Source of the DNA: CAMBRQ01 sp945870325
Lineage (GTDB): Bacteria; Bacillota; Clostridia; Lachnospirales; Lachnospiraceae
Length of the DNA stretch: 64,000 bases
Assembly: GCF_050313795.1 (NCBI RefSeq)
Contig: NZ_JBNPMC010000012.1
Coordinates: 1-64,000, forward strand
Direction of reading: 5' to 3'
Below are positions 7,544 through 14,468 of the stretch, one piece after another; positions within the stretch are counted from its first letter, which is position 1; each line of letters begins with the position of its first letter. The position numbers and the translations under genes are program-made. The notes beneath the pieces are model-generated. The model was given only the letters and a program-made list of their open reading frames with translations, did no database searches and had not been told where the DNA came from.

Positions 7544-9283
7544 ATGAAGGGAAATAAAATTGCATATAAGGGACTGTATTGTCATGTAAATACAAAGGCT
7601 GCTTTCATGGATCGGTGTATGAGAGAAGCGAAGATAAAGAATCTGGTAGTCAGTGCGATGATGACGGCTGACAAAAGGGAGAATCTGTTTCAGATCACCG
7701 ATTCCAGATATGGGATGGTCGAGATGCAGATGGAATGGGATGATATGAATAAGGAGCAGATGTATGATGCGCTGGTAGGGAAGAGATTATCAGCCAGAAA
7801 GTTGGAACAGTTCTCGGACGCAGACAGGATGCTGATGGAACCGATTCTGTATATGCATCAAAAAGAGATACAGATTGACAGTATTCCGTTTATTGTCTAT
7901 GGAATCGTGAGAAATGAACGCAGCCGTACGATGCTTATGGAGGTGACAAGGGATCATGCCGTGCAATACTGTGATGCATACCGGGAGTCTGCGTATTACG
8001 GGACAAGGTTTCTGGAATGGTTCCTGCTGGAAGAGAGAAAGGCGGCAAGGATTGCGATAGGTTTTATGATGCTGCTTAGAAAAGAGGAGGAAGATAGCAG
8101 CAGATATCAACTGCTGATGGATATCATCTATGCCGGTTATCGCCCGATGAAGAATACGATTAAGAAGATGCATACGTTTCAGGGAGAGAGTCTCAAGGAT
8201 TATATGTCGTATGATAATTCTATGGAATTAGACCTGTCTCAGATGATGCTGCAGCTGGTAATCGCAGAAGATCTGGAGATTCCGATTATACAGGATTACG
8301 AATTCTGCCAGGTAGTATGTATGTTCATGCGCTATGAGAATGGATGGCTTCATGATGGTGGCAGAGAAGAGCAGGATCTGTCGGAAGGCAGGAGAGTCTA
8401 TCGGAGATTTCTAAAGGAGCATAATCATCCGGAGTCTTATTTTGCAAGTGAATATCTGGAGATGTCAGGAGATGAGGAAGACAGAGTTCAGGAATGCGAG
8501 GAAAAAGAGCGGATGCGAGAATTATTCCGTTTGTTTGGTCTGGAACTTCGGATGTTGTCAGGGATATGTCTTGAGAGGAAGGAGGCAGAGAATCTCTGTG
8601 CCGTCTTCGAGGAGAAAGAGTGGGAAGCATACAGGCAGTTACTTCTGATTGCAACATTGTGCAAATACATCCGGCAGATTGAGGTATTGTATGAGGCGGA
8701 TAATCCGGAAGAGATCAGGTATCGCAAATTGTATGAAGAAAAGACCGTGATGCGCCTGGAGTGCGAGATGAGCCATATGGAAGAAAAAGTCGAAACATTA
8801 GAGCGGCAGAAACAGGAGAAGGAGTCGGAACTGGCAGTGGCCAAAGTACGGATAGAAAAATTGGAGAATCTGCAGAAAGAGAACGAAGAGCAGTATAAGA
8901 AAGAAAAAGAGGAATTGACCGCACTTCGTAATTTTATCTTCCAGATGGGCGAGGAAGAAGAACGAGAGGAAGATGGAATCAAAGATGAGAACCAGGAGTC
9001 GGAGATTGACGGATTAGGCAGAAGCATCGTGATCGGCGGTCATCGGAACTGGCAGAAGAAGATGCGGAAGTGCCTTCCGCAAAGCCAGTTCCTGACCTCG
9101 GATCATATGAATTTTGATGCGGCTATTCTGAGGAATAAAGAGTACATCATTTTTAACACGGATATTCTTAAGCACGGATTGTATTACAAGATCATGAATG
9201 AGAAGAAGAAGGGGCAGAAGGTTTTGTATGTACATGGGAATAACGTGGGGAGGACGTTAAGGGAGATTGCGAACCAGTTATAG
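7544..9283 (+). CDS. Coiled-coil protein with C-terminal DUF2325 domain
   Basis: 579 residues, soluble, charged. Residues 1-390 are not recognised. Residues about 395-465 are a long glutamate/lysine-rich coiled coil, and residues about 490-579 match DUF2325 (SIVIGGHRNWQ, FDAAILRNKEYIIFNTDIL, VLYVHGNNVGR). DUF2325 is a small Rossmann-like domain of unknown function that often ends proteins associated with host-defence or membrane-stress clusters. The start at 7544 follows AGGAGGA at 7532-7538; an upstream in-frame ATG at 7508 lacks a binding site. The next gene, a Uma2-type nuclease, starts 85 bases downstream on the same strand. Confidence 0.7.
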   Translation: MKGNKIAYKGLYCHVNTKAAFMDRCMREAKIKNLVVSAMMTADKRENLFQITDSRYGMVEMQMEWDDMNKEQMYDALVGKRLSARKLEQFSDADRMLMEPILYMHQKEIQIDSIPFIVYGIVRNERSRTMLMEVTRDHAVQYCDAYRESAYYGTRFLEWFLLEERKAARIAIGFMMLLRKEEEDSSRYQLLMDIIYAGYRPMKNTIKKMHTFQGESLKDYMSYDNSMELDLSQMMLQLVIAEDLEIPIIQDYEFCQVVCMFMRYENGWLHDGGREEQDLSEGRRVYRRFLKEHNHPESYFASEYLEMSGDEEDRVQECEEKERMRELFRLFGLELRMLSGICLERKEAENLCAVFEEKEWEAYRQLLLIATLCKYIRQIEVLYEADNPEEIRYRKLYEEKTVMRLECEMSHMEEKVETLERQKQEKESELAVAKVRIEKLENLQKENEEQYKKEKEELTALRNFIFQMGEEEEREEDGIKDENQESEIDGLGRSIVIGGHRNWQKKMRKCLPQSQFLTSDHMNFDAAILRNKEYIIFNTDILKHGLYYKIMNEKKKGQKVLYVHGNNVGRTLREIANQL

Positions 9284-9368
9284 TCTGTCAGGTACAGCCT
9301 GTATTGTCAGGAGGCTGCGGGCATGGTACGTTGTAATAATAATCAGATTATATGGGGGAAGTGATAAA

Positions 9369-10052
9369 ATGAATGAAGAGATGCAAAACGAAAAAAGGCA
9401 GGATGGAAAAAAGCAATTAGAATATGAGAATGTATTAGCAGGAAAGACGGAAGGGATGATAAGAGAGCCGCTGATTGCGTATAAGTCAGAGAGGAAGCAG
9501 GGGGAATATACATTAGAAGATTATTATGCTTTGCCAGATGAGAGAAGAGTGGAACTGATAGATGGCGTAATCTACGATATAGCGGCACCAACCCATATCC
9601 ATCAATTGATTAGCGGTCAGATATTCAGAACACTGACGGATTATATAGACCGAAGTAATGGAACCTGTATTCCGGCATATGCTCCGCTGGATGTCCAGTT
9701 GGATTGTGATGATAAGACGATGCTTCAGCCTGATGTCTTGGTCGTTTGTGACAGGAGTAAATTCCGAAAAGGGATCGTATATGGAGCCCCTGACCTGGTT
9801 GTAGAGATTCTCTTGCCATCTACTAGAAAGAAGGATTCGTATCTTAAGACGGAAAAGTATGCGAATGCCGGAGTAAGGGAATACTGGCAGGTAGATCCGG
9901 AAAAAAGAAAAGTACTGGTATATGACTATGAGCATGATGATTGGCCAGTATTGTATAGTTTCGAAGATACGGTGCCGGTGAGAATCTATGGGGGAGATTG
10001 CAAGGTGGATTTTGCGGAGATCTATGAATATGTGAGGTTTTTGTATGAGTAA
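9369..10052 (+). CDS. Uma2-family (DUF820) endonuclease-like protein
   Basis: 227 residues. The core YTLEDYYALPDERRVELIDG, the central LQPDVLVVCD and the APDLVVEILLPST segment followed by KTEKYANAGVREYW are the signature of the Uma2/DUF820 family, a PD-(D/E)XK nuclease-fold group. The catalytic pattern is the PD of QPDV, the E of VEIL and the lysine of KTEKY. The N-terminal 55 residues are a charged extension. ATG at 9369 follows GGGGGAAG; longer in-frame starts overlap the previous gene and have no binding site. Biological role is unknown for most homologues. Confidence 0.82.
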   Translation: MNEEMQNEKRQDGKKQLEYENVLAGKTEGMIREPLIAYKSERKQGEYTLEDYYALPDERRVELIDGVIYDIAAPTHIHQLISGQIFRTLTDYIDRSNGTCIPAYAPLDVQLDCDDKTMLQPDVLVVCDRSKFRKGIVYGAPDLVVEILLPSTRKKDSYLKTEKYANAGVREYWQVDPEKRKVLVYDYEHDDWPVLYSFEDTVPVRIYGGDCKVDFAEIYEYVRFLYE

Positions 10053-10097
10053 AAGGAATAGTAAATGAGGGGGAATAAAATAAGGGATAAGAAAATA

Positions 10098-10127
10098 CGG
10101 GGACAAGATCAGAAGGCTTTGTCCCCG
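10098..10127 (+). terminator. Hairpin after the Uma2 gene
   Basis: CGGGGACAA pairs with TTGTCCCCG around a 12-base loop, 45 bases after the Uma2 stop. No clear T-run follows, so it is terminator-like only. It shares the GGGGAC...GTCCCC ends of the dispersed repeats. The rest of the gap to the tRNA holds two near-copies of GTAACTGCAACAG (about 10188 and 10215) and the tRNA promoter. Confidence 0.5.
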
Positions 10128-10289
10128 AACTAAGGTGAAGCAGAAGTTGGAATAGCGTTTGGAAGTGATTGATCGTATATTTCCAAAGTAACTGCAACAG
10201 ATAGACTTTTCAGAGTAAGTGCAACAGGGTGTTGCATTTACCTTGAAAAATTTCAATGACAAAAAATATAAAAAATTATAAAAAAACAC

Positions 10290-10318
10290 TTGCATTCCCC
10301 AAAAAACTGTTATATAAT
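10290..10318 (+). promoter_or_regulatory. Promoter of tRNA-Lys
   Basis: TTGCAT at 10290-10295, 17-base spacer, TATAAT at 10313-10318, about 40 bases before the tRNA. Confidence 0.65.
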
Positions 10319-10360
10319 AGCACTTGCGTTAAGGAAATACGTAATAAAAAATTAAGAAAT

Positions 10361-10433
10361 GCGCGATTAGCTCAGTTGGTAGAGCACCTGACTCTTAATC
10401 AGGGTGTCCAGGGTTCGAACCCCTGATCGCGCA
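10361..10433 (+). tRNA. tRNA-Lys (anticodon CTT)
   Basis: Complete cloverleaf of 73 bases. The acceptor stem GCGCGAT pairs with ATCGCGC, with discriminator A. The D arm contains AGCTCAGTTGGTAGAGC. The anticodon stem CCTGA/TCAGG encloses CTCTTAA with anticodon CTT. The T arm contains GGTTCGAACCC. The CCA end is not encoded. Confidence 0.97.
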
Positions 10434-10493
10434 CTTGAAAATCACTGTTTTTGCAGACATTGTGAGCTGCGGGGACGGTGGTTTTTTTTGTGT

Positions 10494-10610
10494 CATAGAA
10501 AATGAAGTTTCTTATGGTATAAAAACCCTCCGGGAGGATGTACGCTCGCGTGAGAGGTAGTATGTTGCAAGCGACCGCGCTCGGCGCATGAATGCGCTTC
10601 GCGCATTCCC
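10494..10610 (+). repeat. Multi-hairpin repeat element downstream of tRNA-Lys
   Basis: A run of small GC-rich hairpins: CATAG...TTATG, CCCTCCGGGAGG, ACGCTCGCGT, then GCGCATGAATGCGC and GCGCTTCGCGC. The first half (CATAG ... TATGGTATAAA ... CCCTCCGGGAGGAT) parallels the glnK leader at 44440-44548 read on the minus strand, so both look like diverged copies of one element. A GGGGACGGTGG half-repeat lies just before, at 10471-10481. No open reading frame is present. Confidence 0.55.
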
Positions 10611-10737
10611 TTTATGTGAAGAGATAATTCAAAAGTTTATATGAAAAAACGTGATAAAATAACAAAATTCATATGAAAAATGCAAACCAGAATTGAAGCA
10701 ACAAGAATAATATGATAAATTAAATTCATTGGTAGAG

Positions 10738-10773
10738 AATACAATGACCTATAGCGTGCCATTGTATTTGATA
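10738..10773 (+). promoter_or_regulatory. Dyad symmetry next to a possible -35 box upstream of the Crp/Fnr gene
   Basis: AATACAATG at 10738-10746 is exactly complementary to CATTGTATT at 10760-10768. The dyad abuts TTGATA at 10768-10773, a possible -35 hexamer; the -10 is weak (TATAGA near 10793). Could be an operator for the regulator gene. The flanking 10611-10737 is AT-rich with no gene visible. Confidence 0.4.
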
Positions 10774-10836
10774 TGGATGCTGGGCAGATATTTATAGAGT
10801 GATAATAACGATTATATTTTCGGAAGAGAGTGAACT

Positions 10837-11529
10837 ATGCAGGGAAAGAATGAATTGTATCAGCAGCAGTTTTTTCAAGGCGTATCCACCGATACGCTGG
10901 AGAAGTTATGGCAGAAGGGAAATGTCAAAGAATGCGGAAAAGGGCAGATCATCATACGGGCGAAGGAGGACATCGGCAACGTATATATCCAGATATCGGG
11001 CAAGTCCATCATCTATAATCTGACGCACACCGGCAAGCGAAAGATTATCTTCGTATTCGGTCCGGGAGTATTGCTCAATGAGCATGTACTGAATACACAT
11101 CCGGCTTCGCTCTATTGTGAGACCATAGAGAAAAGCCGCGTTTTTGTAGTGCCCGTTCCGGAGTTTCTGCGGTGTATGGAAGAGGATTTCAGTTTGGTTA
11201 AAGCGGTTATGGAGACGCAGGAACGGAGAATCTGGCGCCTGGGGCATCAGCTTAAGAACACGATGGGAAGTATCTATCTGGAGCGGAAGCTGGCGGCGAA
11301 ACTGTGGAAATTGTCCAGGGATTTTGGCGTTATGACACCGGAGGGGATTGAGATAGATATCAATATGTCGATTACGTTCCTGGCTGATATGCTGGGGGCA
11401 CCAAGAGAGACGACTTCCAGACTGTGTAACACGTTGACAGAATATGGTCTTATGAGGATTCAGAAGAAGAGAATCACGATTGTGAATCCTCAGAAGATGT
11501 CAATTTTCTATAAGACTGGGAAAATATAA
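10837..11529 (+). CDS. Crp/Fnr-family transcriptional regulator
   Basis: 230 residues. The N-terminal beta-roll cyclic-nucleotide-binding-like domain (about 15-125) is followed by a long dimer helix and a winged helix-turn-helix (about 165-225). The recognition helix reads APRETTSRLC, keeping the Arg-Glu...Arg pattern of E. coli CRP, which contacts TGTGA half-sites. The N-terminal cysteine cluster of FNR is not present, so an Fe-S oxygen sensor is unlikely; the signal is unknown. It is the gene directly before asrA on the same strand, and a TGTGA-type palindrome lies between them, so it probably controls the sulfite/nitrate-type reductase genes. Confidence 0.9.
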   Translation: MQGKNELYQQQFFQGVSTDTLEKLWQKGNVKECGKGQIIIRAKEDIGNVYIQISGKSIIYNLTHTGKRKIIFVFGPGVLLNEHVLNTHPASLYCETIEKSRVFVVPVPEFLRCMEEDFSLVKAVMETQERRIWRLGHQLKNTMGSIYLERKLAAKLWKLSRDFGVMTPEGIEIDINMSITFLADMLGAPRETTSRLCNTLTEYGLMRIQKKRITIVNPQKMSIFYKTGKI

Positions 11530-11554
11530 TGAAAATCTATAAGTGTTTAAAAAG

Positions 11555-11576
11555 TTCTGTGATGTACATCACAGAA
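11555..11576 (+). promoter_or_regulatory. Perfect 22-bp TGTGA palindrome before asrA: Crp-type operator and/or terminator
   Basis: TTCTGTGATGT joined to ACATCACAGAA, an exact palindrome containing the TGTGA-N6-TCACA CRP consensus. It is followed by seven T residues, so it can also fold as an intrinsic terminator for the regulator gene. The centre is 29.5 bases upstream of TAAGAT (11595-11600), the geometry of a class II activator site, with no good -35 box. Both roles may apply. Confidence 0.65.
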
Positions 11577-11639
11577 TTTTTTTGTGCTTATTGTTAAGAT
11601 ATTATCAACAAGAGCATGTAAGATGGGAAAGGAGAAATT

Positions 11640-12668
11640 ATGGGCTATCAACTATCGAAGACAGAGGCCGGGCAGATGTTTCAGGACTGGGTGAAGACTT
11701 ATGAAATATTCGGGCCGAAATTGATGGAAGGAGAAGGATGTTTTTCTGATACGGACATTATCCGGTATGGGAAGATTACTTCTCTGGACGAGATCGTATG
11801 GAATAAGAAATCCGATTATTCTTTCAAAGAGACTCTGCTGGCTATTAATGAGACGCTGTTTTACTTTACAGAAGACCAGACGACGGTACCGAAGGGGCCA
11901 GAGAAAGATATTTTAATCTTCTTACGTTCCTGTGATCTGCACGCTGTGAAACGTCTGGATGAGATCTATCTGAAGAATGGATTCGGGGACTTCTATTATG
12001 CGAGAGTAAGAGAGCGGGCGAAATTTATCCTCATGGGATGCAAGGAGACCTGCGAATCAGGATTTTGTGTCAGCATGGGAACGAACCGGGCGGATCATTA
12101 TGACGCATATCTGAAAGTGGACGGTGAGGTCGTGTATGCAGATATTAAGAATCCGGAACTTGAGAAGGCATTGCAATCCAGTCAGGGAAAAGAGTTAGAA
12201 AATGCAACCATGGGCAAGGCTGTAGAGGTTACACCGGATTATGTGACAGAGAATAAAGAGAAGGTTACGCTGCCGAAACACCTGTCAAATGAGAGTTTCA
12301 CCAAAGCAATCTGGCAGGAATACGGAGACCGCTGTATCGGCTGCGGACGCTGTAATTTCGTCTGTCCTACCTGTACCTGTTTCACTATGCAGGATATCTT
12401 CTATAAAGATAACCCGAAAGTGGGCGAGCGCCGCAGAGTGTGGGCATCCTGCCAAGTAGATGGCTATACGGACATGGCAGGCGGGCATGGCTTCCGAAAG
12501 AGCCAGGGAGACCGGATGCGTTTTAAAGTGATGCATAAGATCTATGATTATGAGAAACGTTTCGGCTATCCGATGTGCGTAGGCTGCGGCCGCTGCGATG
12601 ATGTTTGTCCGGAGTACATATCTTATTCCAATTGTGTCAACCGTTTAGCAAAGGAGGAAGAAGAATAA
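11640..12668 (+). CDS. asrA: Anaerobic sulfite reductase subunit A (Fe-S electron transfer)
   Basis: 342 residues. Carries two [4Fe-4S] ferredoxin-type clusters near the C-terminus: CIGCGRCNFVC at about residue 231 and CVGCGRCDDVC at about 313. The N-terminal two-thirds matches the AsrA / hydrogenase beta-like iron-sulfur family, with CDLHAVKRLDE typical of it. It passes electrons from AsrB to the siroheme subunit AsrC. GGAAAGGAG precedes the ATG. The stop codon overlaps the asrB start by one base, indicating translational coupling. Confidence 0.95.
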   Translation: MGYQLSKTEAGQMFQDWVKTYEIFGPKLMEGEGCFSDTDIIRYGKITSLDEIVWNKKSDYSFKETLLAINETLFYFTEDQTTVPKGPEKDILIFLRSCDLHAVKRLDEIYLKNGFGDFYYARVRERAKFILMGCKETCESGFCVSMGTNRADHYDAYLKVDGEVVYADIKNPELEKALQSSQGKELENATMGKAVEVTPDYVTENKEKVTLPKHLSNESFTKAIWQEYGDRCIGCGRCNFVCPTCTCFTMQDIFYKDNPKVGERRRVWASCQVDGYTDMAGGHGFRKSQGDRMRFKVMHKIYDYEKRFGYPMCVGCGRCDDVCPEYISYSNCVNRLAKEEEE

Positions 12669-13459
12669 TGAAAAATGAATATATTCCTCAGTTATCAACG
12701 ATTCGAGAGGTTATCAAGCATACGGATCTTGAGTATACGTTCCGTATGGAATTCGACGGAGAGGTAAAGCCGGGACAGTTTTTTGAAGTATCGATTCCAA
12801 AATATGGCGAGGCACCGATCTCTGTCAGCGGAATCGGCGAGGGAACGGTAGATTTCACCATACGCCGAGTTGGAAAAGTAACCAATGAGATCTTCGAGAA
12901 TTATGTGGGAGACAGTTTCTTCATCCGTGGACCATACGGCAATGGATTCGAGATCGCAAATTACAGGGGCAAGGAACTGGTAGTTGTTGCGGGTGGAACA
13001 GGTCTCTCTCCAGTACGCGGAGTGGTAGATTATTTCGCACATCATACGGAAGAGGCAGTAAGTACAACATTAATCGCTGGATTCAAATCACCGAAAGATG
13101 TCCTGTTCAAAGATGATTTTGAGTTCTGGAATGAGCAGATTCAGGTGATTAAGACGGTAGATACTGCGCCGGAAGGATACGAAGGTCCGGTTGGCATGGT
13201 TACGAAGTATATCCCGGAATTGAAATTCGAAGATATTAAGAACACAGCATTTATCTGTGTAGGACCCCCGGTCATGATTAAGTTTACTGTAATGGAGATC
13301 TTGAAATTGGGAGTGCCGGAAGAGAATATCTGGGTGTCCAATGAGCGGAAGATGTGCTGCGGTCTTGGAAAATGTGGTCATTGTAAGATCGGTTCTACCT
13401 ATATCTGCCTGGATGGACCGGTATTTAACTATGTTGATGGAAAAGAACTGATTGATTAG
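12668..13459 (+). CDS. asrB: Anaerobic sulfite reductase subunit B (FAD/NAD(P)H module)
   Basis: 263 residues. A ferredoxin-reductase-like protein with an FAD-binding barrel (PGQFFEVSIP, VDFTIRRVGKVT), a NAD-binding part (VVVAGGTGLSPVRG) and a C-terminal cysteine group CCGLGKCGHC for a [2Fe-2S] cluster. It oxidises NADH and feeds AsrA and AsrC. The start is the ATG overlapping the asrA stop; a GTG at 12605 lies inside asrA and is not credible. asrC follows after 12 bases. Confidence 0.95.
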   Translation: MKNEYIPQLSTIREVIKHTDLEYTFRMEFDGEVKPGQFFEVSIPKYGEAPISVSGIGEGTVDFTIRRVGKVTNEIFENYVGDSFFIRGPYGNGFEIANYRGKELVVVAGGTGLSPVRGVVDYFAHHTEEAVSTTLIAGFKSPKDVLFKDDFEFWNEQIQVIKTVDTAPEGYEGPVGMVTKYIPELKFEDIKNTAFICVGPPVMIKFTVMEILKLGVPEENIWVSNERKMCCGLGKCGHCKIGSTYICLDGPVFNYVDGKELID

Positions 13460-13471
13460 GAGGTGACGTAA

Positions 13472-14446
13472 GTGGGATTAGATATTAATACAAAGAAATT
13501 AAAGAAGAATGCATTCCGTGTATCCAAAGTCAGAGGAATCGGTGCATCCAGAATCCGTGTCCCGGGAGGGTATCTGAATGCGGAAGTGCTGGGAATGGTT
13601 CAGGAGATCGCACAGACCTATGGAAATGGATATGTACATCTTACCACCCGCCAGGGATTCGAGATTGAAGGAATCCGTTACGAAGACATGGATGAGATTA
13701 ATAAGAAACTCCAGCCGATCATCGAGAAACTGGAGATTAACCAGACAGATCCGGAGACAGGTTACCCGGCTTCCGGTACGAGAAATATCAGCGCCTGCAT
13801 CGGCAATAACGTCTGTCCGTTTGCCAATTACAATACCGCTGAACTGGCAAAGAGAATCGAGAAGGCAGTCTTCCCGAATGACCTGCATTTTAAGATTGCA
13901 TGTACGGGATGTTCCAATGACTGTGCCAAAGCCAGGATGCATGACTTTGGAATTATCGGTATGACGATGCCGCAGTATGATCCGACCCGCTGCGTAAACT
14001 GCCAGGCGTGTGTGAAGGGCTGTAAGAAGTTATCCGTAAGTGCCCTGCGTGTTGAGAATTATAAGATTGTCAGAGATGAAGAGAAATGTATCGGCTGTGG
14101 CGTCTGCATTACGAAATGCCCAACCCGTGCGCTGACCAGAAGCAAGAAGAAATATTATAAACTTGCGATCATGGGAAGAACCGGAAAGAAGAATCCACGT
14201 CTTGGACAGGATTTCCTCGTATGGGCGGATGCAGATAATATTATTAAGATCATCCTGAATACCTACAAATTCGTGGAACAATATATTTCCCCGGATGCTC
14301 CGGCAAGAAAAGAGCATATCGGATACATTATTGACCGTGTAGGGTTCGAGGAATATAAGAAGTGGGCATTGGACGGTGTGGAACTGATGCCGGAGACGAT
14401 CATGAAAGAGTGCGTCTACTGGGACGGCATTCATTTTGACAGATAA
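13472..14446 (+). CDS. asrC: Anaerobic sulfite reductase subunit C (siroheme catalytic subunit)
   Basis: 324 residues. The siroheme/[4Fe-4S] ligands are C109-X5-C115 and C147-X3-C151, the classical nitrite/sulfite reductase arrangement. Two ferredoxin clusters follow, C174-C177-C180-C184 and C206-C209-C212-C216, as in clostridial and Salmonella AsrC. It carries out six-electron reduction of sulfite to sulfide, and related siroheme enzymes also reduce nitrite to ammonia. The start is GTG at 13472 after AGGAGGTGA. It lies directly before a nitrate-reductase-like gene, which makes a nitrite-reducing role worth considering. Confidence 0.95.
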   Translation: MGLDINTKKLKKNAFRVSKVRGIGASRIRVPGGYLNAEVLGMVQEIAQTYGNGYVHLTTRQGFEIEGIRYEDMDEINKKLQPIIEKLEINQTDPETGYPASGTRNISACIGNNVCPFANYNTAELAKRIEKAVFPNDLHFKIACTGCSNDCAKARMHDFGIIGMTMPQYDPTRCVNCQACVKGCKKLSVSALRVENYKIVRDEEKCIGCGVCITKCPTRALTRSKKKYYKLAIMGRTGKKNPRLGQDFLVWADADNIIKIILNTYKFVEQYISPDAPARKEHIGYIIDRVGFEEYKKWALDGVELMPETIMKECVYWDGIHFDR

Positions 14447-14468
14447 CAGGCAGGAGAGGGATAGGATT

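Noticed and set aside
8715..9027. Serine-rich minus-strand open frames opposite the coiled-coil region
   Set aside because: Antisense of glutamate/lysine-rich coiled-coil codons always gives serine/phenylalanine-rich frames; no independent evidence.
11591..11611. TTGTTAA...AACAA inverted repeat upstream of asrA as a Rex site
   Set aside because: The half-sites resemble the Rex consensus, but the spacing is 7 where Rex sites have about 4, and the arms are imperfect; it overlaps the likely -10 region.
14436..14468. Upstream TTG start for the molybdopterin reductase
   Set aside because: It would overlap asrC and lacks a binding site; ATG 14469 is preceded by GAGAGGGATAGG and starts right before the Fe-S motif as in the family.
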